A DNA stretch of 64,000 bases from DASTBU01 sp035711845 (GTDB taxonomy: Bacteria > Acidobacteriota > Vicinamibacteria > Vicinamibacterales > 2-12-FULL-66-21): contig DASTBU010000058.1 in NCBI GenBank assembly GCA_035711845.1, forward strand, positions 5,104 to 69,103, in the 5' to 3' direction. Shown here piece by piece: positions 53,421 through 61,990 of the stretch (the stretch's first letter is position 1; the number at the start of each line of letters is the position of its first letter). The translations under genes were made by a program, and so were the position numbers. The notes beneath the pieces are model-generated. The model saw only the letters and a list, made by a program, of their open reading frames with translations, was not told where the DNA came from and did not search any database.

Positions 53421-56060
53421 TCAGTCCATCCGCAGCGTCACCACGAGGTCGGTACTGGCGGCCCGCCGCGCAGGAACCAGGCAGGCGAGAAGAGCGACGA
53501 TGACAAGGGTGCCTGTTGCCGCCGCATACGATGCGAGATCGGTGGTCGTGATGCCGTAGACCATCGACGCGAGGACCCTCGAGGTCACGATGGCGATGCC
53601 CAGTCCGAGAGCGATGCCGAGCATGGCCAGACTCATACCGCGATGGACAATCAGCCGGCGCACCGCGGGCCTGTCTGCGCCGAGCACCATGCGGATTCCC
53701 ATTTCGCGCTGGCGAGCGCGCACCGTCCAGGCGAGCGTCCCGTACAGTCCGACCGCCGCAACCGCCACCGCACATGCGGCGAATATCAGCAGGGCGAGCG
53801 CCCGGAAGCGCGCATCCCGAATCGATGCGTGCACGATGGCCTGCATGGTGCCCGCGCGCTCCAGAGGAAGCGCCGCGTCGAGACGCCACGCCTCGCGGCG
53901 GATTCGCTCAAGCACTTGTCGTGCCGGAGTCCGTCCGTCGTGGCGGACCATGACACTGAGCCGACGAGTCGGCTCCCGTGCAATCGGCAGGTAGACGGTT
54001 GGTTGCGCAGCGGAGGCCAGGCTGTACTGACGAACGTCTTCGACGACGCCGATAACGCCGGTGAGCGGCGCGTCGGCCGCGACCCGTCCTACCCAGAACC
54101 GTTTTCCGACTGCGCGCTGACCCGGCCAGAACTGCTGGGCAAACGCTCGGCTCACGACGGCCACCAACGGAGCGGTGGCCCGATCCGTGTCGCGCACGTC
54201 GCGTCCGTCGACGAGGGGAATCCCCATCGCCGCGAAATAGCCTGATGTCACCGCGTGCAATGGAAAGCGTGGCACGCGTTCGCCTGATGTCGGCGCGACC
54301 TCTTCCGGCTGCATCGTCGCCACGGCATTTCCACCGCCGAGCGGTTTCCCGCTGATGGTGCCAGCAGAGACGATGCCGGGCAATGCCCGGATACGGGGCA
54401 TGAGCGTATCCAAGAACACGAGGCGGCGGGCCGAGGTGTCGTATCGGTCCGGCAGATTGATATCCACCCAGATGACATCGCGCACCGAGAAGCCAGGATC
54501 TACGCTGCCGAGGCGAACGAGGCTGTTCGCGAGCAACCCGGAACCGACGAGGAGCGCCAGAGCCAGCGAGATCTGCGCGACCACGAGCGCGTTGCGAAGG
54601 CGCAACCGTGAACGCCCGGCCGTCAGACCGTGTGCCTCACCGCGCAACCCGGCGGCGAGGCCGGTGTGCGCGGCGTCCAGGGCGGGTATCAGTCCGCACA
54701 GCAACCCGGCAATCGCCGACAGGCCGGCGCTCAGCGCGAGCACGCGCCAATCCATGGCGATGTCCGACACGCGCGGCAGATCCTCCGGTGCGTAGGCCCT
54801 GAACGCGTTGAGCGCCGCAAACGCGGCCGCCGCACCCAGCGCGCCCCCCGTGAGTGACAAGACGGTGCTCTCAGTGAGCAGTTGTCGCACGATGCGTCCG
54901 CGACCCGCGCCGATCGCCGCGCGAATGGTGACTTCGCGACGGCGTTCGGTGGCACGAGCGAGGAAAAGGCTCGCGACGTTTGCGCAGGCGATCAGAAGCA
55001 GCGCGCCAACCGCCGCGAGCATCAACCACAACTGCTTACCGGCGTCGCCGACAGTACGATCCAGCAACGGAGCGAGCCAGAACCTCCGGGCACCCGGCCG
55101 TGCGGCGTGCCCGGCCTGCTGAGCGATCGCCTCGATCTCGGCGCTCGCGGAGGATGGCGTCGCGCCCGGAGCGAGGCGCGCGATGACGCTCCAGATAGCG
55201 TTATCGCGGTCCCGCACGGGGTTTCGGCTGATATTCAGCGGCAGCCAGAGCGCGGCCTCCTGCTGCCCCAGCGCGTCGGGACCACGAAACGACTCCGGCA
55301 TGACACCGATCACCGTGTGCGGCACGCCGTCGAGCACCAGGCGGCTGCCCACGCCACGGGCATCACCCGCGAACCGCCGCCGCCAGTATCCATCGGACAA
55401 CACGACGACAGGCTCGCCGTTCTCTCTGTCCTCGTCGGCACCGAAGACCGCGCCGAGCGCCGGAGAAACACCCAGGACGTCGAAGAACGACGCGGAGACC
55501 CTGGCGCCGGGCAACTGCTCCGGAACCGCACCGCCGGTCGCGTCGATCTGGACAGTGCTGGACGCGCCAATCGATTCGAGCGTCCGGGCACGTGCAAGGC
55601 TCGCAAAGTCGGGCGGCGACACGGCCGATACGGAGACGCCACCGAACATCGTGCCAAGCTGAACGATGCGGCCCGCGTCCCGGTACGGCAACGGCTTCAG
55701 CACCACGCCGTGCATGATGCCGGCGACCGTCGTCGTTGCGGCAATGCCCAGCGCCAGCGTGACGATCACCGTGAGCGCGAACGCGGGCTGATGTCGCAGC
55801 GCTCGACCGGCGTAAATCAGGTCCTGAAGGCCCTGCTCGAACAGCGCGACGCCGCGCTCATCGCGGCATGCTTCCTTGACCTGCTCGACACCGCCGAGGT
55901 CGAGACGCGCCACTCGCGTGGCCTCCGCGTGCGAGAGGCCGGAGCGCTGGTGTCGTTCGACTTCCTTCGCCAGGTGGAACTGAAGCTCCTCGTCGAGCTC
56001 GCGTTCCAGGGAGTCGCGACGAACCAGCGCGCGAAGCCGGTGCAGGAAATCGGTCAGCAT
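53421..56060 (-). CDS. ADOP permease with N-terminal prefix domain
   Basis: The 879-residue permease resembles the one at 47707-50361. The prefix domain (residues 1-80: LERELDEELQFHLAKEVERH, ATRVARLDLGGVEQVKEACR) is followed by FALTVIVTLALGIAATTTVA, LLLIACANVASLFLARATER, and a C-terminal REMGIRMVLGADRPAVRRLI. It starts 5 nt after the PadR stop, so the pair is one operon. No ATPase is linked. Confidence 0.88.
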   Translation of the reverse strand: MLTDFLHRLRALVRRDSLERELDEELQFHLAKEVERHQRSGLSHAEATRVARLDLGGVEQVKEACRDERGVALFEQGLQDLIYAGRALRHQPAFALTVIVTLALGIAATTTVAGIMHGVVLKPLPYRDAGRIVQLGTMFGGVSVSAVSPPDFASLARARTLESIGASSTVQIDATGGAVPEQLPGARVSASFFDVLGVSPALGAVFGADEDRENGEPVVVLSDGYWRRRFAGDARGVGSRLVLDGVPHTVIGVMPESFRGPDALGQQEAALWLPLNISRNPVRDRDNAIWSVIARLAPGATPSSASAEIEAIAQQAGHAARPGARRFWLAPLLDRTVGDAGKQLWLMLAAVGALLLIACANVASLFLARATERRREVTIRAAIGAGRGRIVRQLLTESTVLSLTGGALGAAAAFAALNAFRAYAPEDLPRVSDIAMDWRVLALSAGLSAIAGLLCGLIPALDAAHTGLAAGLRGEAHGLTAGRSRLRLRNALVVAQISLALALLVGSGLLANSLVRLGSVDPGFSVRDVIWVDINLPDRYDTSARRLVFLDTLMPRIRALPGIVSAGTISGKPLGGGNAVATMQPEEVAPTSGERVPRFPLHAVTSGYFAAMGIPLVDGRDVRDTDRATAPLVAVVSRAFAQQFWPGQRAVGKRFWVGRVAADAPLTGVIGVVEDVRQYSLASAAQPTVYLPIAREPTRRLSVMVRHDGRTPARQVLERIRREAWRLDAALPLERAGTMQAIVHASIRDARFRALALLIFAACAVAVAAVGLYGTLAWTVRARQREMGIRMVLGADRPAVRRLIVHRGMSLAMLGIALGLGIAIVTSRVLASMVYGITTTDLASYAAATGTLVIVALLACLVPARRAASTDLVVTLRMD

Positions 56061-56065
56061 GGTCT

Positions 56066-56398
56066 TTAGATCGCGTCGAGAATCTGGCCGACGGCCCCTG
56101 TCAGCCGGTGCCAGATCTCGGTCTCGGTGGCCAGGCGCTTCCGGCCAGCGGCGGTGAGCGAGTAGTACTTCGCGCGGCGATTGTTGTCGGACGCTCCCCA
56201 GGCCGCCTTGATCAAGCCTTTGCGTTCGAGGCGATGGAGCGCGGGATACAGCGAGCCCTGCAGCACCTGCAACTCGTCGCTGGAGGTTTGCCGGATGCGC
56301 TCGGCGATCGCCCAGCCGTGCTGTGGCTGGAGCGCGAGCGTCTTGAGGATCAGCAGGTCGAGTGTGCCCTGCGGGAGGTCGAGCCGATCGGCTGCCAT
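56066..56398 (-). CDS. PadR-family transcriptional regulator
   Basis: The 110-residue PadR protein reads LPQGTLDLLILKTLALQPQH with winged-helix elements SSDELQVLQGSLYPALHRLE and GASDNNRRAKYYSLTAAGRK. It is a paralogue of the regulator at 50377-50709 with the same gene order. It is probably autoregulatory through the palindrome overlapping its promoter. Confidence 0.92.
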   Translation of the reverse strand: MAADRLDLPQGTLDLLILKTLALQPQHGWAIAERIRQTSSDELQVLQGSLYPALHRLERKGLIKAAWGASDNNRRAKYYSLTAAGRKRLATETEIWHRLTGAVGQILDAI

Positions 56399-56419
56399 GT
56401 TGTCGCGCTCCCTGGTCGC

Positions 56420-56457
56420 TTCGACAAGAGCCTAGTGCACCTCTTGTCGAAGGTCAA
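56420..56457 (-). promoter_or_regulatory. Promoter with perfect 11-bp palindrome upstream of padR/ADOP (53.4 kb unit)
   Basis: Perfect inverted repeat TTCGACAAGAG / CTCTTGTCGAA (56420-56430 and 56441-56451) with a 10-nt spacer. It overlays a sigma-70 promoter on the minus strand: TTGACC (56452-56457), a 17-nt spacer and TAGGCT (56429-56434). Binding by PadR would block this promoter directly. Confidence 0.75.
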
Positions 56458-56630
56458 GGGGTCGCCTTGACATGCGGCGGCAGGCTCGCCGACACTTCAC
56501 GAAGCGCGCGTTGGGGCGCCTCCTGTCCGCGGCAAGGGAATCCTCCCACCCACTCGATGCTGGCTGACCTGTCGCAGCCTTTCTCCTGCCTGCACTCAGC
56601 GGACTTCAGGCGAATCTGGAGGAAGGTCTC

Positions 56631-58565
56631 ATGAGCGACAAGCTCCCCCGCCGCCGCAATCTCGAGAGTCTCAAGAAGGAAGCGAAACGATGGCGTGACG
56701 CGCTTCGGGCCGGCGATACCGACGCACGCGCGCGGCTGGAGCGCGCGGTCCCCGGCGCACCCGTCACGCCCACGCTCCGCGAGATGCAGCACGCCCTGGC
56801 GCACGAGCACGGCTTTCCCGGATGGGCCGCGATGAAGCAGGCGGTCGAGCAGACGCTCGCAGCCGATCCCGATGCCGGCGCGACCGCCCTCGCACGGTAC
56901 GAAGCAATGGCCGAGGCGCTCCTCGAGGCGTACCGCACCGGCACGCCCGAGGCGATGGAGCGGCACTACAGCTACACCTGGCATCGGCGTGCATGGCGGG
57001 CCATGCGGACCTACGTGCAGCTCGATCTCGGCAAGCGACCCAGCCGCCCTGACGAGGACGTCGATATCACGCTTGAGGATGCGCGGCACCTGGTCGCACT
57101 GGAGCACGGGTTCGCGAGCTGGACCGAACTGAGCGCGTTCACCCAGTCGGCGAAGCTGGGCCGGCGGGTCACCGCGAAGCCGCTGCGGCTCGTCATTCGG
57201 AAGGGACCTGACGATTGGGAGCCCATCGCCAGCTCGCGCGACTGGGAGGAAATCATCGCCCTGCTGGCGCTCCATCCGTCGGCGGGCCTCAGCGGCGAGG
57301 GTCAGATGACCGACGCCATGCTTGCCGATCTGTCCCGCGTCGGGAGCCTCACGGCGCTCGGGCTGTCGGGCTGCAGGGCAGTGACCGACGACGGCGTGCG
57401 TCACCTGTCGCGGCTGACGGCGTTGCAGCATCTCGAGCTGAGCGGCACCGGCATCACCGATGCCGGGCTGCAGGTGCTGCGCGACCTGCCCGGGCTGCGG
57501 ACGCTCTCGCTGGCCTGGACGCGCGTGACCGACGAGGGCATCGGCGCCCTCGCTCACTGCGATCAGATCGAGCAGGTGAACCTCGCCGCGACCCGGGCCG
57601 GTGACGGCGCACTCCGCGCGCTCGCCGGAAAACCCAGGCTGCACCATCTCACAATCGCGCTGACCGACGCAGGGCTCCCCTTGTTGCACGAACTGCCGCT
57701 CTTCAAGTCCTGGCAGGGAGGCGACGTACAACTGGGGCTGCTCGGTCCGAAGGTGGTGCCCAACCACCTCTCACTACGCGGGTCGTTCACGGATCAGGGC
57801 TTCAGGTCGATGCGAGGGCTCGATGGTCTCTTCAGCCTGGACATCGGCGACAGCAAGCTCGGGATCACGGCGGCTGCCCTGGCACCGCTCGTCTCGCTGC
57901 CCCATCTCGGCGCGCTGGATGTGGACGCAAGGGACGACTGGATGCCGCACATCGCGGAACTGCCGCACCTGCGGTTTCTCGGGGCGCAGGACACCGTGGC
58001 GGGTGACGATGGGTTCGTTGCGCTGAGCAGGTCGCGATCGATCGAGTACATCTGGGGTCGGCGCTGTCACAACCTCCGGACACGCGGGTTCCAGGCACTG
58101 GCGGACATGCCCGCGCTCCGCGGGCTGTCGGTCAGCTGTCTCAATGTGGACGACGAGGGTGTGGCTGCGCTTCCTGCGTTCCCCGCGCTGCGGGAGCTGA
58201 TGCCCATGGATGTTCCCGACGCGGGATACCGGCATGTAGGCCGGTGCGAGCAGCTCGACGCGCTGATCCTGATGCACTGCCGAGACACGACGGACGCGGC
58301 GACGGAGCACATCACGAGGCTGCGCAATCTCTCGTACTACTTCAACAGCTACACGACGATCACGGATCGCACGCCGGAGCTGCTGTCCACGATGGACTCG
58401 CTCGAGCGCATCACCTTCGATGCGTGTCACGGCCTGACGAATGCGGGCGTCGCACGACTCGCGCGGCTGCCGAACCTGCGCGAGCTGCGCGTGTCCGGAA
58501 AGGGAATCACGTCCGAGGTGCGGGCGGCATTCCCGCCGCGCGTCAGGGTTTTTGCCGGGCCGTGA
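56631..58565 (+). CDS. Leucine-rich-repeat protein with N-terminal helical domain
   Basis: The 644-residue protein has an N-terminal helical part with two ankyrin-like HALAHEHGFPGWAAMK and HLVALEHGFASWTEL motifs (residues about 45-165). About fifteen 23-25-residue LRR units of the GALA or cysteine-containing type follow from about 215 to 635 (LSRLTALQHLELSGTGITDA and similar). No signal peptide or catalytic domain is seen, so protein-protein interaction is likely. ATG 56631 has GGAGGAAGG upstream. It follows the PadR unit divergently and is not obviously in an operon. Confidence 0.8.
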   Translation: MSDKLPRRRNLESLKKEAKRWRDALRAGDTDARARLERAVPGAPVTPTLREMQHALAHEHGFPGWAAMKQAVEQTLAADPDAGATALARYEAMAEALLEAYRTGTPEAMERHYSYTWHRRAWRAMRTYVQLDLGKRPSRPDEDVDITLEDARHLVALEHGFASWTELSAFTQSAKLGRRVTAKPLRLVIRKGPDDWEPIASSRDWEEIIALLALHPSAGLSGEGQMTDAMLADLSRVGSLTALGLSGCRAVTDDGVRHLSRLTALQHLELSGTGITDAGLQVLRDLPGLRTLSLAWTRVTDEGIGALAHCDQIEQVNLAATRAGDGALRALAGKPRLHHLTIALTDAGLPLLHELPLFKSWQGGDVQLGLLGPKVVPNHLSLRGSFTDQGFRSMRGLDGLFSLDIGDSKLGITAAALAPLVSLPHLGALDVDARDDWMPHIAELPHLRFLGAQDTVAGDDGFVALSRSRSIEYIWGRRCHNLRTRGFQALADMPALRGLSVSCLNVDDEGVAALPAFPALRELMPMDVPDAGYRHVGRCEQLDALILMHCRDTTDAATEHITRLRNLSYYFNSYTTITDRTPELLSTMDSLERITFDACHGLTNAGVARLARLPNLRELRVSGKGITSEVRAAFPPRVRVFAGP

Positions 58566-58692
58566 CTGGCACCGCGGGCACCTTGACGTCGGCTCGGGCG
58601 GCCTGATCAGTCCGCTTTCGAAAGACTCCGGCCGTTCAATGAATGGAGGATTCCATGCCGTTGAGGAGAGCCGTGGCTAACGCCGTGTGGCG

Positions 58693-58721
58693 TGGACGCG
58701 GTATCGCGGCGGGAGTAGAAT
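58693..58721 (+). promoter_or_regulatory. Putative promoter of the truncated receptor gene
   Basis: TGGACG at 58693-58698, a 17-nt spacer and TAGAAT at 58716-58721, ahead of the GTG at 58755 with a GGAGG ribosome site. It suggests that the receptor remnant was once an expressed gene. Confidence 0.4.
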
Positions 58722-58754
58722 CAACCGGTCCAACGCGCCGCGCGGAGGTTCGTC

Positions 58755-59354
58755 GTGCAGCGCCACGCTTTTGCTCTATACGTAACAGCGCTTCTGGGAT
58801 CCGCGACACTGTCTGCCGACCAGACCGTTGGCACCGCCACTGGGTCGGTCGTCGGCACCGTGCGTGACGCGACAGGTGCGGTGCTCCCCGACGTCGCGAT
58901 CGCGTTCTCCGGAGACGCCCTCATGGGCGCTCGAGCAGCATCCAGCGCTGCCGACGGGAGTTTTCGGATCGCCGCCCTGCCGCCCGGCGACTACATGCTC
59001 TCGTTTTCATTGCACGGCTTCAGAACGCACCAGCATCGTGTCGGCGTCGCGCTCGGATTCACGACGACCGTCGAGGTCGAGCTGGCCGTCGACGCGCACG
59101 AGGAACGGCTCACGGTCGCGGTCCGCAGCGGCGGTCTCGACCGTCAGTCCACCGCGATCACCGAAACGTTCGATGCGGGGCAGCTTGCGGACCTGCCAGG
59201 CTCGCGGAGCATGTCGGGAGTCTTCGAGGTCGCCAAGGGCGTGGTGACGTCGACGACGGAGGGCGGCGGCAGCGTGGGCGCCCCCGGCGGCACGACTGGC
59301 GCGTATGGAACGCGCGGCTCGAACCGATCGAAGCGTTTCATGACCCCCGCCTGA
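58755..59354 (+). pseudogene. TonB-dependent receptor remnant (N-terminal fragment)
   Basis: The 199-residue open frame has a signal peptide, a carboxypeptidase-regulatory-like domain (GTVRDATGAVLPDVAI, LPPGDYMLSFSLHGF) and the beginning of a plug domain (ITETFDAGQLADLPGSRSM, GTTGAYGTRGSNR). Acidobacterial receptors of this layout are about 900-1100 aa, so more than three quarters is missing, including the barrel. The plug breaks off after GSNR. A different frame then reads EPIEAFHDPRLTANYVI to a stop inside the dispersed repeat, which suggests a deletion junction with another gene. Confidence 0.75.
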
Positions 59355-59412
59355 CGGCAAACTATGTCATCACACTCAGCGACGCAACGTTTGCGTCCCG
59401 TTGCGGCACCAA

Positions 59413-59514
59413 CTAGACCGGGGCTCCGCCCCGGACCCCGGCTCGGTCGCTTGCGGGGGCCCCATGCCCCGCGCCGCTCCCTCGCAGGCGCGCCGTGCGC
59501 GCCTAGTCCGTTAT
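59413..59514 (+). repeat. Dispersed GC-rich repeat, copy B
   Basis: About 100 bp aligning with copy A (9238-9342), in opposite orientation. It begins CTAGACCGGGG, contains CTCCGCCCCGG and GCGGGGGCCCC, and ends GGCGCGCC...GTTAT. The next ORF begins inside its end (GTTATGC). Confidence 0.85.
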
Positions 59515-59875
59515 GCAATCGCGCAACGAGTACCAGTACAAAATTCTCGTTGCGAACCGCACAACGGACCAACTGCCGGCATTCCAGGGTCTCGGCTGCA
59601 ATCAGTTCGTCGCAGAGAGAGAGGAGAACTCGCTCAAGTTCACCATGTCCCTGTTCGACTGGGGAGAGGGAGGCCAGATCACCGAACGACTGGCGGACGG
59701 AATATGGCTGTACATCTGGGCTAACGCCTCGGGCCAATCCGAGGGATCGATCCTGCAGGCGTCGGGCCGGGGAGAGGCGATGTACTGCCCTGTGTCGCAG
59801 GAGTCCGCGTGGGGGTGCGCGACCAGGTTCTGCGCGACCGACGAGTTCCGTCTGAGATTCTCACGGCGGGAGTAG
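59513..59875 (+). CDS. Hypothetical protein
   Basis: The 120-residue protein begins MQSRNEYQYKILVANRTTDQ, with a start codon at the edge of the dispersed repeat. It is acidic to neutral, with a predicted beta-rich central part (FTMSLFDWGEGGQITERLAD, GIWLYIWANASGQ) and four Cys residues in the second half. No family or catalytic motif is recognised. Amino-acid composition looks like a real gene, but it could be a truncated 3' part because no upstream ribosome site is seen. Confidence 0.5.
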   Translation: MQSRNEYQYKILVANRTTDQLPAFQGLGCNQFVAEREENSLKFTMSLFDWGEGGQITERLADGIWLYIWANASGQSEGSILQASGRGEAMYCPVSQESAWGCATRFCATDEFRLRFSRRE

Positions 59876-60002
59876 CGTGTTCCTCGACGCTTCAAGGCTG
59901 AAAAAGGGGCGCGATGGTGTTTCTACCACGCACTTCAGTTCGCAGTTCGTGTGCAGAGTTATTCGGCAGGAGCACTGACCTTTTTGTGCTCAGGAGGTGG
60001 GT

Positions 60003-60821
60003 ATGCCGGAGGTGGACGTAACATGTCATCGCAGGCCGGACCTTTCGTTGGTGTTGGGTGTCCTATTCGTATCGCTTGCGTGGGCGTGCGATTCAGCGCC
60101 ACCGCGAACACCAGGCTCGCCATCGTCGTCGCCATCGTCGTCGCCAGCGCCTCCACCGCCAGGCGCTGTCGCGCGCTACCACCTGTCCGGTCGTGTGACC
60201 GATCATGCCGGCTCGCCCGTATCTGGCGCAACCGTTGAGCTGGACTACGCCGGGCCAGGCGGGGACAGCAACCCTCCGTCCTTCTGTCCTTTCACGTCGT
60301 TCTGCTGGCTGACGACGTCGACGAACGATCGGGGCGACTATGCGGTCGAGTTCGAGGCAGGCCCCTGGCCGGGCCGCGGCATTGGCTATGTCTACTCGTT
60401 GCACGCCAACTACGAAACCAATATCCAGTGGGTGCCGACCGGTTCCACCACCGCCGTCCAGAATTTGCGCTTGCGCCCCATCCGCAGGATCAGCGCGGGT
60501 GTGTCGACCGTCGTCTCAGTCGAACCAGATAGCTCCTTGTGTTCGGATCTCGAAGACTTGTGGGTGCTGAATAGTCGGTGCGAAGCCGTCCAAATCGAGG
60601 CGCCGGCGGGAACACTCGTCGTTGAAGCGCGCGCGGTGGAGGCCGGCGCCGCCGTGCCACTGGTCTTCTGGGCGACGAGTGGCAACTACGCCAGTCCTCC
60701 AACGCGGCCAGGCCCAGGGACTGTCTCAATCCCGGCCGGGGGTGGGGCGTACAAAATCTTCGTGGGGATTCCCGACAAGGCGGCGTCACAGCGATTCGAG
60801 GTGCTGACGTTGCATCGCTAA
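60003..60821 (+). CDS. Lipoprotein with carboxypeptidase-regulatory-like domain
   Basis: The 272-residue protein starts at ATG 60003 with AGGAGG five nt upstream. A hydrophobic signal ends in AWAC (Cys29), and a Ser/Pro linker (PSSSPSSSPAPPPP) connects to a beta-sandwich regulatory domain (YHLSGRVTDHAGSPVSGATV, NDRGDYAVEFEAG). The C-terminal 100 residues look like a second beta domain (VSVEPDSSLC and onward) with Cys pairs. Secreted, role unknown; such proteins are common in Acidobacteriota. Confidence 0.7.
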   Translation: MPEVDVTCHRRPDLSLVLGVLFVSLAWACDSAPPRTPGSPSSSPSSSPAPPPPGAVARYHLSGRVTDHAGSPVSGATVELDYAGPGGDSNPPSFCPFTSFCWLTTSTNDRGDYAVEFEAGPWPGRGIGYVYSLHANYETNIQWVPTGSTTAVQNLRLRPIRRISAGVSTVVSVEPDSSLCSDLEDLWVLNSRCEAVQIEAPAGTLVVEARAVEAGAAVPLVFWATSGNYASPPTRPGPGTVSIPAGGGAYKIFVGIPDKAASQRFEVLTLHR

Positions 60822-60932
60822 ATACTCTGCGATGAAGAAATGATCGCGTAATTCGCTGAGTTGTACCGATGGCCGACTTGAAGACACCCTCCGACAGTGC
60901 GCAACGCTTCGTCGCAGGGGTGTAGTGATCGG

Positions 60933-61135
60933 TCAGGATCCCGTGAGCGGGTTGGATCCTGCGTCGCCGATGCCGGCGCGGGCGAGCAGCTGGCCGGCGG
61001 CTTCGGTGCCGGTGAGCCCGCGCGTCGTCGGCGCCTGCGAGTACTTCGGGAACGCTGCCTTCGTCCTGGCCGACGCCCATCCCGAAGCAACAATCCCGGC
61101 AGGATGAACAGGAGATACAGGGTGTCGAACACCAT
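60933..61135 (-). pseudogene. Zinc metallopeptidase (YugP-like) remnant with frameshift
   Basis: ATG 61135 begins MVFDTLYLLFILPGLLL, the N-terminus of YugP-type neutral zinc metallopeptidases. The match continues only after a 1-nt frame change: WASARTKAAFPKYSQAPTTR then GLTGTEAAGQLLARAGI. The reading then stops after about 65 codons, before the HExxH motif, so the gene is both frameshifted and truncated. Confidence 0.65.
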
Positions 61136-61203
61136 GTGCCCCCTCCTTCGCGAGCGCCGCAGGCTGTTCCACCACACCGCCGGCGCCCCCGCGGCCCCCG
61201 GGT

Positions 61204-61758
61204 TCAGCGTCCCGTGAACCGTCCGATCATGCCGATGACGTCGTCGACCATCGAACCGTCGCGATTCGAGTCGAGCATCGGCGCGAGCATCCCGAGCAAC
61301 GCGTCTCCACCGGGTCGAGCGCCGGCTTGCAAGGATGACGGACCTGTCACCTGTTTGCTCATCGTGCCCATCATCATCGCGGCAACGACGGGGAGCATGT
61401 TCTTGAGGACGCTTTCGCCGATCCCGGTTTGCGCGGCCGCGCGGCTGGCGACCTGTCGGCTGACGTCCTTGCTGCCGAAGACGTGGCCGAGGATGCCGTT
61501 CCCGTCCGCTATCGTGTCGTGACGGGCGAGCGCGCTGGTATCGTCGATGTAACGTTGATGCTGACCGCCGCCAAGGGCCGAAAGCAGGCCGTCGAGACCC
61601 TGGGGGCTCGACATGTTTCTTTGAAAGCCAGCGGCGAGCGCCGGGACGAGCGCCGCCAACGCCGAGGATACCTGGCTCTCGTTAAGCCCGAACTGCTGGC
61701 CCAGTTGCCGGGTGGTGCCCCCGCCCTGCGCCTCGAGAATCGCGTCGAGGATGTTCAT
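61204..61758 (-). CDS. DUF937 family protein
   Basis: The 184-residue protein has the DUF937 pattern: MNILDAILEAQGGGTTRQLG, QFGLNESQVSSALAALVPAL, GNGILGHVFGSKDVSRQVAS, and a C-terminal DALLGMLAPMLDSNRDGSMV. The family is helical, related to YidB, and uncharacterised. ATG 61758 has AAGGAG at ideal spacing; an earlier GTG at 61764 is less likely. The C-terminal D-S-N-R-D-G-S segment resembles a calcium-binding loop. Confidence 0.85.
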   Translation of the reverse strand: MNILDAILEAQGGGTTRQLGQQFGLNESQVSSALAALVPALAAGFQRNMSSPQGLDGLLSALGGGQHQRYIDDTSALARHDTIADGNGILGHVFGSKDVSRQVASRAAAQTGIGESVLKNMLPVVAAMMMGTMSKQVTGPSSLQAGARPGGDALLGMLAPMLDSNRDGSMVDDVIGMIGRFTGR

Positions 61759-61990
61759 AAGCACTCCTTGAACCGCTGACCGCGGTCGTGGCCTGCGGCT
61801 GACGAACCGTCACTCTACGGCGAAGTGAGACATCGAGTCAATCGGACCAACGTCGTGCCCGCGGGGTGGACCGTCATCGACGCCTGAATGGACCAACTGT
61901 CTCCTGGCGTCCAGGTGAGATGCCTGATGTCACGCTGGATTTCGCCGATGAGGTTGATCGTGACAGCGGCCCGGTCGATGCCGAGGCGGT

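Noticed and set aside
59413..59520. Integron attC site
   Set aside because: GTTATGC at the end and an ORF starting there look suggestive, but the GTTRRRY rule fails, the opposite end is not complementary enough and no integrase is seen.
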